Translations under genes and position numbers: made by a program
Notes under the pieces: model-generated
What the model saw: the letters and a program-made list of their open reading frames with translations, nothing else
What the model was told of the DNA's origin: nothing
Database searches by the model: none
In this document: positions 8,357 to 18,231 of the stretch, piece after piece
Position numbering within the stretch: position 1 is the first letter of the stretch
How the letters are laid out: the number at the start of each line of letters is the position of its first letter
Source of the DNA: Sphingobium indicum B90A
Lineage (GTDB): Bacteria; Pseudomonadota; Alphaproteobacteria; Sphingomonadales; Sphingomonadaceae
Direction of reading: 5' to 3'
Assembly (NCBI RefSeq): GCF_000264945.2
Contig: NZ_CP013070.1
Coordinates: 3,428,501 to 3,492,500, forward strand
DNA length: 64,000 bases

Positions 8357-9237
8357 ACCCGCTTGCTCCGCAAAGCCACCACCATCCCCGCAATCGCCAG
8401 CAGCGCGCCGGCACCCGCCAGCGCCGTCCAGCGATAACGCTCCGCCAGCGTGGAGATCAGCATCGCGATCACCGGGATCAGCACGCTGGTATAGGCGGCC
8501 CGCCCCGCGCCTATCCTCTGGATCAGCCGGAAATAAAGCGGGAAGGTCACGACGGAACCCGCCAGCCCCAGCCAGGCGATCCCCGCCAGATAGCTCCACC
8601 GCGCCTCCACCACCGGCGGCCCGGCCGTGATCCAGGCGAACAGCGCATCCACCGCCGCGCCGATCAGCATCGCCCAGGCCAGCACCGCCACCATCGGCAG
8701 CCGCCGGGCGATCTCCATCCCCTGCATCACATTGGCGACCGAAGCGCTCATCAGCCCGGCGACCGCCAAGGCCGCGCCCAGCAGCACCCTGTCCGACCGC
8801 ACGCTCGCCGCCTCATGCGCCAGCATCAGCGCGATCCCCGCGACCGCCACCACCGATCCCGCGACGAAGGCCCGGCTCACCGGCTGGCGGAAGAAGAGAT
8901 AGGCGAGGATGCTGTTGGGGATCAGCAGCATCGCATAGACCACCGCCACCACGCCGGACGTCAGATAATGTTCGGCGCGATAGACGAAGTTGAAGTTCAT
9001 CACGAACTGCGCCACCCCCAGCAGCCCGGCAAAGACCATCCCCCTGCCGCCGATATTCAGCGGCACGCCGCGCAGCCGGGCGAAGATCGCCATCGCCACC
9101 CCCGCCAGCAGGAATCTGTAGCAGACCGACCAGCTTGCCGGCACGCTGCCCAACTGGTCGCGGATGACGATCCAGGTCGAACTCCAGATCAAGGTGACGA
9201 GGATGAAGGGCAGGACGATGCCCTTGCCCCCGCTCAT
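8353..9237 (-). CDS. EamA/DMT-family transporter
   Basis: A 294-residue inner-membrane protein with about ten hydrophobic helices in two EamA repeats (e.g. FILVTLIWSSTWIVIRDQLG at the N terminus and VVTFPLYFRLIQRIGAGRAA in the second half). DMT-family proteins export small metabolites such as amino acids. It overlaps the upstream threonine aldolase-like gene by 4 nt (9234-9237), so the two form an operon and the exporter may handle a related amino acid. Confidence 0.9.
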   Translation of the reverse strand: MSGGKGIVLPFILVTLIWSSTWIVIRDQLGSVPASWSVCYRFLLAGVAMAIFARLRGVPLNIGGRGMVFAGLLGVAQFVMNFNFVYRAEHYLTSGVVAVVYAMLLIPNSILAYLFFRQPVSRAFVAGSVVAVAGIALMLAHEAASVRSDRVLLGAALAVAGLMSASVANVMQGMEIARRLPMVAVLAWAMLIGAAVDALFAWITAGPPVVEARWSYLAGIAWLGLAGSVVTFPLYFRLIQRIGAGRAAYTSVLIPVIAMLISTLAERYRWTALAGAGALLAIAGMVVALRSKRV

Positions 9238-10250
9238 TCCTGCAACGCCCTCAGCGCGTCGGCCAGGGGCCGCACGCTGGCGGCGTCCTGCGACCAGTTG
9301 GTGACGATCCGCGCCGCATCCGCGCCCCAGTCGTAGAAATCGAAGCCCTGCGCCCGCAACCGCGCCCTTTCCGCTTCGCTGAGGCGCAGGAACAGCTCAT
9401 TGGCCTCGACCGGATGCAGCAACCGTCCCGCCGCCCCCTCCGCCAGCGCCAGCGCCGCCGCATTGGCCGCCCGCGCATTGCGCAGCCAGAGGTCGTCCTC
9501 CACCATCGCCAGCAACTGCGCCGCCAGATAGCGCCCCTTGGAGAACAGATGCCCGGCCCGCTTGCGCCAGCGCGCCGCCTCCGCCGCCCGCGCCTGCGCC
9601 CGGTCCCCGAAAAAGACCAGGGCCTCCCCGATCATCCCGCCATTCTTGACGCAACCGAAGGAGAGGATGTCGACCCCGGCCCGCCAGGTCACGTCGCCCG
9701 GATGGCAGCCCAGATGCGCCACGGCATTGGCGAAGCGCGCCCCGTCCATGTGGAAACCCAGCCCATGCTTCCGCGCCAGATCGCCCAGCGCCGCGACCTC
9801 GTCGGGCCTATAGGCCAACCCATATTCGGTCGCCTGGGTGATGCTGATCGCTTTTGCGGGCACCTGATGCACGTCGGGGCGGATCGCCTTCAGCCGCTCG
9901 GTCACGGCGTCGGGCGACAGTTTCGCGCCCGCGCCGGGCAGCGCCATCAGGCTCGCGCCATGGGTGTAGAAGCCGGGCGCGCCGCATTCGTCGACGACGA
10001 TATGCGCCTCCTCATGGCAGATCACGCCGCCATAGGGCGGGCAGAGGCAGGCCAGCGCGATGCTGTTCGCTGCCGTGCCCGTAGCGATCCACAGCGCCAC
10101 AGCCTCCGTCCCGAACAGGTCGGAAAAGGCGCCGTTCAGCTGGGCGCTCCAGCCATCGCCGTCATAGCCGTGGTCGGCCCGGTCGGCCGCCGCGATGGCG
10201 GCCATCGCCTCCGGGCAGACCGGCGTCGCATTGTCGGAAAAAAAGTGCAT
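9234..10250 (-). CDS. Low-specificity threonine aldolase / beta-eliminating lyase family
   Basis: A 338-residue PLP enzyme of the threonine aldolase family, which cleaves beta-hydroxy amino acids to glycine and an aldehyde. The start MHFFSDNATPVCPEAM is typical. Other family features are YDGDGWSAQLN, the PLP aspartate region FHMDGARFANA, and the Schiff-base lysine in SFGCVKNGG. It is translationally coupled to the downstream EamA exporter. Confidence 0.88.
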   Translation of the reverse strand: MHFFSDNATPVCPEAMAAIAAADRADHGYDGDGWSAQLNGAFSDLFGTEAVALWIATGTAANSIALACLCPPYGGVICHEEAHIVVDECGAPGFYTHGASLMALPGAGAKLSPDAVTERLKAIRPDVHQVPAKAISITQATEYGLAYRPDEVAALGDLARKHGLGFHMDGARFANAVAHLGCHPGDVTWRAGVDILSFGCVKNGGMIGEALVFFGDRAQARAAEAARWRKRAGHLFSKGRYLAAQLLAMVEDDLWLRNARAANAAALALAEGAAGRLLHPVEANELFLRLSEAERARLRAQGFDFYDWGADAARIVTNWSQDAASVRPLADALRALQE

Positions 10251-10324
10251 GGGGCTGGGATAGCCGCGCCGGGGTCCAGCGCCAAGATGCCACCCTGACG
10301 GGATCGGCTATGGCCATGCACATG

Positions 10325-10341
10325 GGTCAGTAATATTGACC
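10325..10341. promoter_or_regulatory. Dyad upstream of ilvE, candidate operator
   Basis: GGTCA and TGACC flank a 7-bp AT-rich centre (10325-10341), 63 nt before the ilvE start and between two divergent genes. This is a plausible regulator-binding dyad; the regulator is unknown. Confidence 0.35.
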
Positions 10342-10404
10342 GATTGTTTCGTACCGCCAACTGTGACATAGGCGGCCCCGTCCAACCCAAAGGAGTTTTT
10401 CGTC

Positions 10405-11496
10405 ATGGACGTCCAGCAGACATCGCGCTTCACCGTCACCCGCAGCGGCAAGGCCGTACCGGCTGACCAGCGCGCCGTGCTGCTGGCGGACCCCGGTTTC
10501 GGAAAGCTCTTCACCGACCATATGGTGACGATTCGCTATACGGAGGGGCAGGGTTGGCACAGCCACGCCATCGGTCCCCGCGAACCCTTCCAGCTCGATC
10601 CCGCCTGCGCGGTGCTGCACTATGCGCAGGAAATCTTCGAAGGGATGAAGGCCTATCGGCTGGAGGACGGCAGCATCGCCATGTTCCGGCCGGAGGAAAA
10701 TGCCCGCCGCTTCGCCGAATCGGCGGAACGCATGGCCATGCCGGTCCTGCCCGAAGAGCTCTTCCTGGAAGCGGTCGAATTGCTGGTGAAGACCGACGCC
10801 GACTGGATTCCGGGCGGGGAGGGCAGCCTCTACCTGCGCCCCTTCATGTTCGCCAGCGAGACCTTCCTGGGCGTGCGTCCGGCGAACGAATATATTTTCT
10901 GCGTCATCGCCTCGCCCGCCGGCGCTTATTTCAAGGGCGGGAAGAAGGCGGTCACGCTTTGGGTGTCGGAACATTTCACCCGCGCCGCGCGCGGCGGCAC
11001 GGGCGCGGCCAAATGCGGCGGCAACTATGCCGCCTCGCTGGTGGCGCAGAAGGAGGCGATCAGCCATGGCTGCGACCAGGTCGTCTTCCTCGACGCGGCG
11101 GAGAACAAGTGGGTCGAGGAACTGGGCGGCATGAACGTCTTTTTCGTGATGGACGACGGGTCGATCGTCACCCCGCCGCTCTCCGGCACGATCCTGCCGG
11201 GCATCACCCGCAACAGCATCATTTCGCTTGCCCGCGCCAAGGGGCATGAGGTGCGGGAGGAACCCTACAGCTTCGCCCAATGGCGCGCCGACGCCGCCAG
11301 CGGCAAGCTGCGCGAGGCCTTCGCCTGCGGCACGGCGGCGGTCGTCACCGCCATCGGCACGGTGAAGAGCGTCAATGGCGACTTCACCATCGGCAATGGC
11401 GACGGCGGCATCGTGACCGAAGCGCTGCGCGCCGACCTGACCGGCATCCAGCGCGGTACGGTGGCCGACCCGGCGAACTGGGTGCGGAAGCTGTAA
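10405..11496 (+). CDS. ilvE: Branched-chain amino acid aminotransferase
   Basis: A 363-residue fold-type IV PLP aminotransferase that interconverts leucine, isoleucine and valine with their 2-oxo acids. It has the eukaryote-like group features LHYAQEIFEGMKAYR and SLYLRPFMFA, the PLP lysine in GGTGAAKCGGNYAAS, and the phosphate-binding LSGTILPGITR. A clear AAGGAG ribosome site lies before 10405. It is monocistronic and followed by a palindromic repeat. Confidence 0.96.
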   Translation: MDVQQTSRFTVTRSGKAVPADQRAVLLADPGFGKLFTDHMVTIRYTEGQGWHSHAIGPREPFQLDPACAVLHYAQEIFEGMKAYRLEDGSIAMFRPEENARRFAESAERMAMPVLPEELFLEAVELLVKTDADWIPGGEGSLYLRPFMFASETFLGVRPANEYIFCVIASPAGAYFKGGKKAVTLWVSEHFTRAARGGTGAAKCGGNYAASLVAQKEAISHGCDQVVFLDAAENKWVEELGGMNVFFVMDDGSIVTPPLSGTILPGITRNSIISLARAKGHEVREEPYSFAQWRADAASGKLREAFACGTAAVVTAIGTVKSVNGDFTIGNGDGGIVTEALRADLTGIQRGTVADPANWVRKL

Positions 11497-11513
11497 ACGA
11501 CGAAACCACGTCG

Positions 11514-11612
11514 CCCCGTTCGGGCTGAGCCTGTCGAAGCCCTTTACTTTTCTTTTCAAGCGTTGTGCTGGGGAGAAAGTAAAACCCTTCGACAAGCTCA
11601 GGGCGAACGGGG
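11514..11612. repeat. Long palindromic repeat between ilvE and the UbiH-like gene
   Basis: The arms CCCCGTTCGGGCTGAGC and GCTCAGGGCGAACGGGG flank an inner inverted pair (TTTACTTTTC / GAAAGTAAAA). It is the same family as 5182-5249 and 16584-16661. It could fold into a long stem and act as a transcription barrier. Confidence 0.8.
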
Positions 11613-11659
11613 ATGGGATGCCCTTCCCAATCCCCTCGCAACCGCCTAGAACCGCCGCC

Positions 11660-12868
11660 ATGCAACGCTTCGACGTCGTCATATTGGGCGGTGGCCTTGT
11701 CGGCCTGACCCTGGGCATCGCGCTTTCCGGCCATGGCGTGCGCTGCGCCGTGATCGATCCGGCCAACCCGGTGGAGACCACCGCCGCCGGGTTCGACGGT
11801 CGCGTTTCGGCCATCAGTTCGACCAGCTACGCCATGCTGTCGGCGATAGGCGTGGCCGACCATCTGGAGGGCAAGGGGTGCCCCATCGACCGCATCTGGG
11901 TCAGCGACGGGCTGGAACCGGGCGCGCTCGACTTCGCGCCGGACGCGGATGACGGGGTGATGGGGATCATGTTCCCCAATCGCGACCTGCGCGTAGCCCT
12001 GGCGCAGACGGCGGAAAAGGCGGAGAACCTCACCCGCTTCCAGCCCGACCGGGCGCTGCATGTCGACCGGGATGCCGATGGCGTGACGCTGACCCTGGCC
12101 GGCGGAGAGACGATCCACGGCGCGCTGCTGGTCGCGGCGGAGGGCCGCAACAGCCCGACCCGCGAGGTGGAGGGCATCCGCACCACGCGCTGGAACTACA
12201 GGCATGTCGCGATGGTGACGGCCATCGACCATGAAGTGCCGCACGCCAACACGGCCTATGAGATATTCTACCCCGGCGGCCCCTTCGCGCTGCTGCCGAT
12301 GCTGCCCGGCACGCGGTCGGCCATCGTCTGGACCGTGCCGACGGATCAGGCCCCGGCAATGCTCAAACTGTCCGAGCGCGCCTGGCTGGCGGAGGCGCAG
12401 AAGCGCATGGGCGGCTTCCTGGGCGAAATCGCGCTGGCGGGGCCGCGCTCCAGCTATCCGCTCGGCTTCCACCATGCGGCGCGGATCACCGGCACGCGGC
12501 TCGCGCTGGTCGGGGACAGCGCCCATGCGATCCACCCGATCGCCGGGCAGGGCCTCAATCTGGGCTTCCGCGATGTCGCCGCGCTGGTGGAGGTGCTGGT
12601 GGAGGGCATGCGGCTCGGCCTCGATCCGGGCGACGCGCAATTGCTGGCACGCTATCAGCGCTGGCGCGGGCTGGACGCGATGATGACCAGCGTGGCGATG
12701 GATGGGCTGGTGCGGCTGTTCGACGTGCCGGGCCGCATCCCCTCGCTCGTCCGCCGCGCCGGGCTGGCGGCGGTGCAGCGCACCTCCCTGCTCAAGAATC
12801 GATTCATGGCCGAAGCCCGCGGTCAATCCGGCGCCCTGCCGCGCCTGCTGACGGGCGAGATGGTCTAG
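11660..12868 (+). CDS. UbiH/UbiF/Coq6-family FAD-dependent hydroxylase
   Basis: A 402-residue flavoprotein monooxygenase that probably hydroxylates the ubiquinone precursor ring. It has the N-terminal dinucleotide-binding motif GGGLVGLTLGIALSG and the C-terminal FAD motif GDSAHAIHPIAGQGLNLGF. The ATG at 11660 begins the family's normal N terminus (MQRFDVVILGGG); the upstream in-frame ATG at 11618 lies close to the repeat and is less likely. Which ring position it modifies cannot be determined. Confidence 0.88.
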   Translation: MQRFDVVILGGGLVGLTLGIALSGHGVRCAVIDPANPVETTAAGFDGRVSAISSTSYAMLSAIGVADHLEGKGCPIDRIWVSDGLEPGALDFAPDADDGVMGIMFPNRDLRVALAQTAEKAENLTRFQPDRALHVDRDADGVTLTLAGGETIHGALLVAAEGRNSPTREVEGIRTTRWNYRHVAMVTAIDHEVPHANTAYEIFYPGGPFALLPMLPGTRSAIVWTVPTDQAPAMLKLSERAWLAEAQKRMGGFLGEIALAGPRSSYPLGFHHAARITGTRLALVGDSAHAIHPIAGQGLNLGFRDVAALVEVLVEGMRLGLDPGDAQLLARYQRWRGLDAMMTSVAMDGLVRLFDVPGRIPSLVRRAGLAAVQRTSLLKNRFMAEARGQSGALPRLLTGEMV

Positions 12869-12909
12869 GTCCGCTCGACGACGTCAGGCGCCCCGTGCGG
12901 GAGGGCGGT

Positions 12910-14298
12910 TCAAGCGGTGCGACGATCCACGGGGACGGCGTCGAATATCAGCTTCATTCCCGTCCTCGGCCGGATGGTCAGGCGGCTGATCGGTTCGGGC
13001 TTGAACCCTTCGGGCACCGACAGGCGATAGCGGCGCAGCACGGCGGCGATCACGGTCATCACCTCCTGCTGGGCGAAACCGGCGCCGATGCAGACCCTGG
13101 GGCCACGGCCGAAGGGAAACCAGGCCTGGCGCACCATTTCCGCATTGGCGGGGTCGTCGAAGCGGGCAGGGTCGAAGCTGTGCGGGCAGGCCCAATTATC
13201 CTCGTTGCGCTGGGTGAGCCAGGGGGCGACGACCAGCATCGCACCCTCCTCCAACTGCTTGTCGCGCATCGGCATCGGGCAGGTCACTTCGCGGGGGAAG
13301 AAGGCGACCGGCGGGTAGAGGCGCAGCGTCTCGCGGAAGATGTTGCGGATCGCGCCCATATCCTTGAGCATCGTCGCGGCGAACGGCGCATTCCCGGCGA
13401 TTTCCGTCACTTCGGCGCGGGCGGCATTCTGGATATGGCTGCATTCCGCCAGCATGTAGAGCGCCCAGGTCATGGTGCTGGCCGACGTCTCATGCCCGGC
13501 GAGGAAGATGGTCGAGACCTGGTCCATCACCTGTTGCAAGGTGAAGGGATCGCCGGTTTCGGGATGCTTCGCCTCGATCAGCGACTGGAGTATGTCCTCG
13601 TGCGGAGCCTCCCCGCGCTGGTGGAAGCCTTCGTGGCGCGCCTCGACAATGGGGCGGAAGACGTCGTGGATCGCCTTGGCCGGTCCAAGCGACCGCTTCT
13701 CGAACCAGCGCGCCGGAAAGCCGTAGAGGCGCAGCATGGAGGCGCTGTGGGCGAGCCGTTGGAATTTCCCGAAGGCGGTGTGGATGATGTTGGAGCGGCG
13801 CTCGTCCAGCGCCTCCGAAAACAGCGTGCGGAAGATGATGTCGGCCGCCACATGGGTCATCATCGGGTCGATGTCGACCGGCTTCGAGCGGTCCGCCGCG
13901 TCGAGCCGGGCCAGCAGGTCGTCGGCCGCCGCCGCCATCAGCGGCATGGATCGGTTGAGCGCGGTGTGGGCGAAGGCGGGATTCACCATGGCGCGCTGGC
14001 TTTCCCAATCCTCCCCATTGGCGGAAAAGACCGAATTGCCGATCAGGGGAGACAGGTTGCGCACCAGCTCGCGATGCTTGGGATAGGCTGTGCCGCCGCG
14101 CAATATCTGGTCCACCAGCGGCAGTTCGTTGGCGATATACATGGTCTGGCCGGGCATGCGGATTTCGCCCAGCTTCATCGTGTAGCTCTTCTCGAACAGG
14201 ACATGGATCCAGCTATGCCAGCCTCGGAAGAAGCGCTTGACTAGGCCGCGGCGGGTGCGGGGCGGTTCGGGATAGGGCGGAGTGAAGGGCTGCGTCAC
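12910..14298 (-). CDS. Cytochrome P450
   Basis: A 462-residue P450 with the I-helix oxygen-binding motif FLAGHETSAST, the ExxR motif in FRETLRLYPP, and the heme-ligand loop FGRGPRVCIGAGFA. Its N terminus lacks a membrane anchor, as in soluble bacterial P450s. The start overlaps the end of the upstream hydrolase-like gene by 4 nt, so they share a transcript. The natural substrate is unknown. CYP153-like alkane hydroxylation is not supported by the motifs I can see; a fatty acid or isoprenoid substrate is possible. Confidence 0.93.
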   Translation of the reverse strand: MTQPFTPPYPEPPRTRRGLVKRFFRGWHSWIHVLFEKSYTMKLGEIRMPGQTMYIANELPLVDQILRGGTAYPKHRELVRNLSPLIGNSVFSANGEDWESQRAMVNPAFAHTALNRSMPLMAAAADDLLARLDAADRSKPVDIDPMMTHVAADIIFRTLFSEALDERRSNIIHTAFGKFQRLAHSASMLRLYGFPARWFEKRSLGPAKAIHDVFRPIVEARHEGFHQRGEAPHEDILQSLIEAKHPETGDPFTLQQVMDQVSTIFLAGHETSASTMTWALYMLAECSHIQNAARAEVTEIAGNAPFAATMLKDMGAIRNIFRETLRLYPPVAFFPREVTCPMPMRDKQLEEGAMLVVAPWLTQRNEDNWACPHSFDPARFDDPANAEMVRQAWFPFGRGPRVCIGAGFAQQEVMTVIAAVLRRYRLSVPEGFKPEPISRLTIRPRTGMKLIFDAVPVDRRTA

Positions 14299-15422
14299 GG
14301 GATGGTCCTGAACTGCGCTATGGCTTCGTCTATGGTGCGGCGGCCTGCGGTCAGGCTGACATAGTCCACCGGCGAGAGGCGGTCGCCCACCCGCAGATAG
14401 TCGAAATGCGCCTCATATTTGTTCGACCAACCGCCATGGTAATTTTCCGGATCGTAGAAGAGGTGGAAGCGCGGCGAAAGCATGTCCACGCGGGCCGCGC
14501 ATCGGTCCGAGACGAGCCGGATCGGATGCACGCCATGATAGGCCGCGCCGTCGGGCGGGGCGGAAAAGTCGACCAGGCGGAAGGGCTTGTCGTCCAGCGC
14601 CTTGAGGTCGGCATGATACCAGCGGGCATCCTTGCGCAGCGCGATGACGGGCACCACCTGGCCCAGCGTCAGGACGGTGAAATTGGCGGGCAACTGCCTG
14701 TCCCCGCGCAGTTCGAACAGGCGGCGCAGCACGCTCATCGCATAGATGGTGCCGTTGCTGTGGGATACGAAGACGACCTCGTCCCAGGGGCCGTCCATTT
14801 CCTCCGCGATGCGGGCGGCGAACTGGTCGAGGCGGGCGTCCATCTCCGCGCCGGGGCCGTCGGCGGCGACGCCGTGGTTGTAGACCATGAAGCGCAGCAG
14901 CCAGGGCACGATCAGCTTGTCGAGCAGGCGGCCGGAGAAAAGCGCGCTGATGCCGATGCCGATCAAAGCGGCGGCCCAGAAGGGCATCAGCAGCGACAGC
15001 AACAGCGCCGGGATCAGCGCCAGCGCCAGCGGGATCAGCACCCCCAGCAGCGGCGGATAGAGGATGGTGATGACCGGCCCCGGACGCAGTTTTCGCATGC
15101 GCAGGAACTGCATGTGGCGGGCATGGGCGGCATAGGTGGCGATGGAGCGCCATGCCAGCAGCAGCGGATTGCGAATCCACACCTTGCCGACCAGATCCTC
15201 CCAACGGAGGAATTCATAGTCGGTCTCCACACCCGCGCTATGGTTGGTGACGGTCCAGCGGGCTGAAGAGGCGGGGCCGGAGCGGCGGGCGCTCACCTCC
15301 ACGGCTTCGCCCGACAGGCGCGCGTAGCTTTCCGCCTGCTCGCGATACATCTGATGGTAGAAACGCACCCCGCGCGGGTCGAATCCGCCGAGATAGAAGA
15401 GTTTGCGCTTGAACTTTTCCAT
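14295..15422 (-). CDS. Membrane-associated alpha/beta hydrolase-like protein
   Basis: A 375-residue protein starting MEKFKRKLFYLGGFDPRGVR. Two adjacent hydrophobic segments lie near residues 125-170 (PPLLGVLIPLALALIPALLL and following). A serine-hydrolase-like nucleophile elbow (VSHSNGT) follows at about 220, after a VVFV strand. The C terminus has an aspartate/histidine-rich stretch (FYDPENYHGGWSNKYEAHFD). The fold suggests an esterase or lipase, but the reaction is unknown. It is coupled to the P450. The upstream in-frame start at 15446 overlaps the divergent gene and is less likely. Confidence 0.7.
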   Translation of the reverse strand: MEKFKRKLFYLGGFDPRGVRFYHQMYREQAESYARLSGEAVEVSARRSGPASSARWTVTNHSAGVETDYEFLRWEDLVGKVWIRNPLLLAWRSIATYAAHARHMQFLRMRKLRPGPVITILYPPLLGVLIPLALALIPALLLSLLMPFWAAALIGIGISALFSGRLLDKLIVPWLLRFMVYNHGVAADGPGAEMDARLDQFAARIAEEMDGPWDEVVFVSHSNGTIYAMSVLRRLFELRGDRQLPANFTVLTLGQVVPVIALRKDARWYHADLKALDDKPFRLVDFSAPPDGAAYHGVHPIRLVSDRCAARVDMLSPRFHLFYDPENYHGGWSNKYEAHFDYLRVGDRLSPVDYVSLTAGRRTIDEAIAQFRTIP

Positions 15423-15444
15423 GGCCCCTGTTCCACATCGGGCC

Positions 15445-15738
15445 ATGACGACACCCGAACGCGATTACTGCTATTTCATAGACCACCGCAAATACAACCG
15501 AAACATCGGCTGTCGGCGCCATGACAATGCCTATGGCATCAATGGCGGCGGCAGCGAGCGGGATCGGTGGCGGGCGGACTTCGCCTTTTACCGGCACATG
15601 CGCGACAATGGCGATCCCATGGCCCTGCCTTCGCTGCTGGCCTGCCTGTGTTTCGGCTGGTTCTGCTGGAATTATCACCCCGGCAAGGGGCTGTGGCGGG
15701 GGCAGCTCTTGCGCCGCTTCGTGAAAGCGCCGAAGTGA
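15445..15738 (+). CDS. Small phospholipase A2-like protein
   Basis: A 97-residue protein containing [20 protein letters not shown] followed by [14 protein letters not shown]. The C-x-x-H-D...R-x-x-A-D-x-x-F pattern matches the catalytic His-Asp helices of prokaryotic phospholipase A2-like proteins. A hydrophobic C-terminal stretch ([18 protein letters not shown]) suggests membrane association. No signal peptide is visible. It starts 22 nt from the divergent hydrolase gene and precedes kdsA by 5 nt. Assignment is by motif only. Confidence 0.6.
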   Translation: MTTPERDYCYFIDHRKYNRNIGCRRHDNAYGINGGGSERDRWRADFAFYRHMRDNGDPMALPSLLACLCFGWFCWNYHPGKGLWRGQLLRRFVKAPK

Positions 15739-15743
15739 GCGGC

Positions 15744-16571
15744 ATGATGACAGCCAAGCATGTTTCCATCGGGTCGCTGACGGTCGGCAACGACCTGCCC
15801 TTCGTCCTGATCTCCGGCCCCTGCCAGATCGAGAGCCGCGACCATGCGATGATGATGGCGGAGCGGCTGTCCGGCGCGGCGGGACGAGCCGGGGTGCCGT
15901 TCATCTTCAAATCCTCCTTCGACAAGGCGAACCGGACGTCCGTGTCGGGGCGGCGGGGCGTCGGGATCGATGCGGGGCTGGCGATATTGGCGGAGGTAAA
16001 GGCGGCCTTCGGCTGCCCGGTGCTGACCGACGTGCATGAGGCCGGGCAGGTCGGGGCGGCGGCAGAGGCCGTGGACATCCTGCAAATCCCGGCCTTTCTG
16101 TGTCGCCAGACCGATCTGCTGCTGGCGGCAGGGCGGACCGGGGTGGTGGTCAATGTGAAGAAGGGGCAGTTCCTGGCCCCCTGGGACATGGCCGCGGTGG
16201 CGCAGAAGGTCGCATCGACCGGAAATGAGCGCATCCTGCTGACGGAGCGAGGGGCGAGCTTCGGCTACAACACGCTCGTCAGCGATATGCGGTCGCTGCC
16301 GGTGATGGCGCAGACCGGCTATCCGGTGGTGTTCGACGCCACCCATTCGGTGCAGCAGCCGGGCGGGCTGGGATCGGCTTCGGGCGGGCAGCGCGAATTC
16401 GCGCCGGTGCTGGCGCGAAGCGCCGTAGCGGCAGGCGTCGCGGCGGTGTTTGCCGAGGCGCATGACGACCCGGACAACGCGCCATCCGACGGGCCGGTGA
16501 TGCTGCCCATCGAGTGGGTCGGGCCGCTGCTGGAAAAGCTGAAGGCGATCGATGAGGTGGTGAAGGGGTAA
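15744..16571 (+). CDS. kdsA: 3-deoxy-8-phosphooctulonate (KDO-8-P) synthase
   Basis: A 275-residue enzyme that condenses phosphoenolpyruvate with arabinose-5-phosphate to make KDO-8-phosphate for lipopolysaccharide. Diagnostic blocks are [57 protein letters not shown] and [11 protein letters not shown]. It is probably co-transcribed with the small PLA2-like gene just upstream. A palindromic repeat follows. Confidence 0.97.
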   Translation: MMTAKHVSIGSLTVGNDLPFVLISGPCQIESRDHAMMMAERLSGAAGRAGVPFIFKSSFDKANRTSVSGRRGVGIDAGLAILAEVKAAFGCPVLTDVHEAGQVGAAAEAVDILQIPAFLCRQTDLLLAAGRTGVVVNVKKGQFLAPWDMAAVAQKVASTGNERILLTERGASFGYNTLVSDMRSLPVMAQTGYPVVFDATHSVQQPGGLGSASGGQREFAPVLARSAVAAGVAAVFAEAHDDPDNAPSDGPVMLPIEWVGPLLEKLKAIDEVVKG

Positions 16572-16583
16572 GCGAGCCAATCC

Positions 16584-16661
16584 CCTCCGTTCGGGCTGAG
16601 CGCAGCGAAGGCTTCGGCTTCGCTCAGCCTTGCCCTTCGACAGGCTCAGGGCGAACGGAGG
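16584..16661. repeat. Palindromic repeat between convergent kdsA and proA
   Basis: The outer arms CCTCCGTTCGGGCTGAGC and GGCTCAGGGCGAACGGAGG bracket an inner palindrome (GCGAAGGCTTCGGCTTCGC type). It belongs to the same repeat family as 5182-5249 and 11514-11612. Lying between converging genes, it may also act as a bidirectional transcription barrier. Confidence 0.8.
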
Positions 16662-16680
16662 TGAGGTTAGGCGGTCAAGG

Positions 16681-17949
16681 CTAAGGCCGCGCCTGACCCG
16701 TTCCGCGCACCAGCCATTTGTAGGTCGTCAACCCTTCCAGCGCGACCGGGCCTCTTGCATGGAGGCGGCCCGTCGAGATGCCGATCTCCGCGCCCAGCCC
16801 GAACTCGCCGCCGTCCGCGAACTGGGTGGAGGCGTTCCACATCACGATGGCGCTGTCGACCGCGTTCAGGAAGCGCTCGGCCTTTTCCGCATCCTCGGTG
16901 ATGATGGCGTCGGTATGATGGCTGGCATGGGCGGCGATATGGGCGAGCGCTTCGTCCAGCCCGTCCACCATCCGCACCGACACGATGGCGTCGAGATATT
17001 CCGTATCCCAATCCTCGTCCGAAGCCGCGACCACGCGGCTGTCCAGCGCCTGCACGGCGTCATCGCCGCGCACTTCGCACTTGGCGTCGAGCAGCGCCTT
17101 CACGATGGAGGGCGCTTGCGCGAAGCCCTTGTCGATCAGCACCGTCTCGGTCGCGCCGCAAATGCCGGTGCGGCGCATCTTGGCGTTCACCACCAGCTTC
17201 TGCGCCATGTCGGGGTCGGCCGCGCCGTCGACATAGCTGTGGTTGATGCCGTCCAGATGGGCGAGCACGGGCACCCGCGCCTCTTCCTGCACGCGGGCGA
17301 CCAGGTTCTTGCCGCCGCGAGGGACGATCAGGTCGATGAACTCGGCGGCCTTCAGCAGCGCGCCCACGGCGGCGCGGTCCGTGGTGGGGACCAGTTGCAC
17401 CGCGTCGGCGGGCAGGCCCGCGGCGACGATGCCCTCCACCATGGCGGCGTGGATGGCGCGGTTGCTTTCCTTCGCTTCGCTGCCGCCGCGCAGGATCACG
17501 GCGTTTCCGGCGCGCAGGCAGAGCGCGGCCGCGTCGGCGGTCACATTGGGGCGGCTTTCATAGATGATGCCGATCACGCCCAGCGGCACCCGGACGCGGG
17601 AAAGCTCCATGCCGTTGGGGCGGACCAGCCTGTCGATCACGCTGCCCAGCGGATTGTCCAGCGTGGCCACCTGATCCACGCCCGCCGCCGTCGCGAGGAC
17701 GCGGTCCTCGTCCAGCTTCAGCCGGTCGAGCATGGCGGGCGACAGGCCGTTGGCGGCGGCATTTTCCATGTCGCGGGCATTGGCGGCGATGATCTGCGGC
17801 GCCTGGTCCCTCAGCGCCTGCGCGGCGCGGCGCAGCGCGTCGATCTTCTGCGCGTCGCTGGCGGTGGAAAGCTGCGCCGCCGCGGCGCGCGCGCGCGCGC
17901 CAAGGGTCGCTATCAGCATTTCAGGAGTCTGGGTCAGGTCGTTCATCAA
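16681..17949 (-). CDS. proA: Gamma-glutamyl phosphate reductase
   Basis: A 422-residue enzyme that reduces glutamyl-5-phosphate to glutamate-5-semialdehyde in proline synthesis. It has the ALDH-like fold with the nucleotide region [14 protein letters not shown], the substrate block [14 protein letters not shown], and the catalytic cysteine in [15 protein letters not shown]. No proB is adjacent. It converges on kdsA. Confidence 0.97.
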   Translation of the reverse strand: MMNDLTQTPEMLIATLGARARAAAAQLSTASDAQKIDALRRAAQALRDQAPQIIAANARDMENAAANGLSPAMLDRLKLDEDRVLATAAGVDQVATLDNPLGSVIDRLVRPNGMELSRVRVPLGVIGIIYESRPNVTADAAALCLRAGNAVILRGGSEAKESNRAIHAAMVEGIVAAGLPADAVQLVPTTDRAAVGALLKAAEFIDLIVPRGGKNLVARVQEEARVPVLAHLDGINHSYVDGAADPDMAQKLVVNAKMRRTGICGATETVLIDKGFAQAPSIVKALLDAKCEVRGDDAVQALDSRVVAASDEDWDTEYLDAIVSVRMVDGLDEALAHIAAHASHHTDAIITEDAEKAERFLNAVDSAIVMWNASTQFADGGEFGLGAEIGISTGRLHARGPVALEGLTTYKWLVRGTGQARP

Positions 17950-18231
17950 CTATCTCGCCGTGTTTCGCGCCGGGGCTTATCATGAAGCGTGGCAAAGCGA
18001 AACCGTCGTTGCGGCTGCGGCAGGTCGATGAAGCCTGAAGCCGACAACCGGGCCATGGGTCGCAATATGGCCCGGCTGCCAGCAGGCAGAAGGAACTGCC
18101 TATTCTGCTCGCCTAGCGACCTGCCCAGGCTGGCGCATACCCCAAACAGGGTATAGGCGCGCCGACGCCGCGAAAAATTCGCAAAAATATAGTTAATTCA
18201 ATGGGGAAGCAAAAGCATCAGGCCGAAAGCA
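17950..18231. other. Intergenic region upstream of proA, no gene seen
   Basis: No coding frame looks real here. A small dyad (ATACCC 18137-18142, GGGTAT 18149-18154) is the only structure noted. The last 60 bases are AT-rich (about 18170-18200). Confidence 0.4.
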
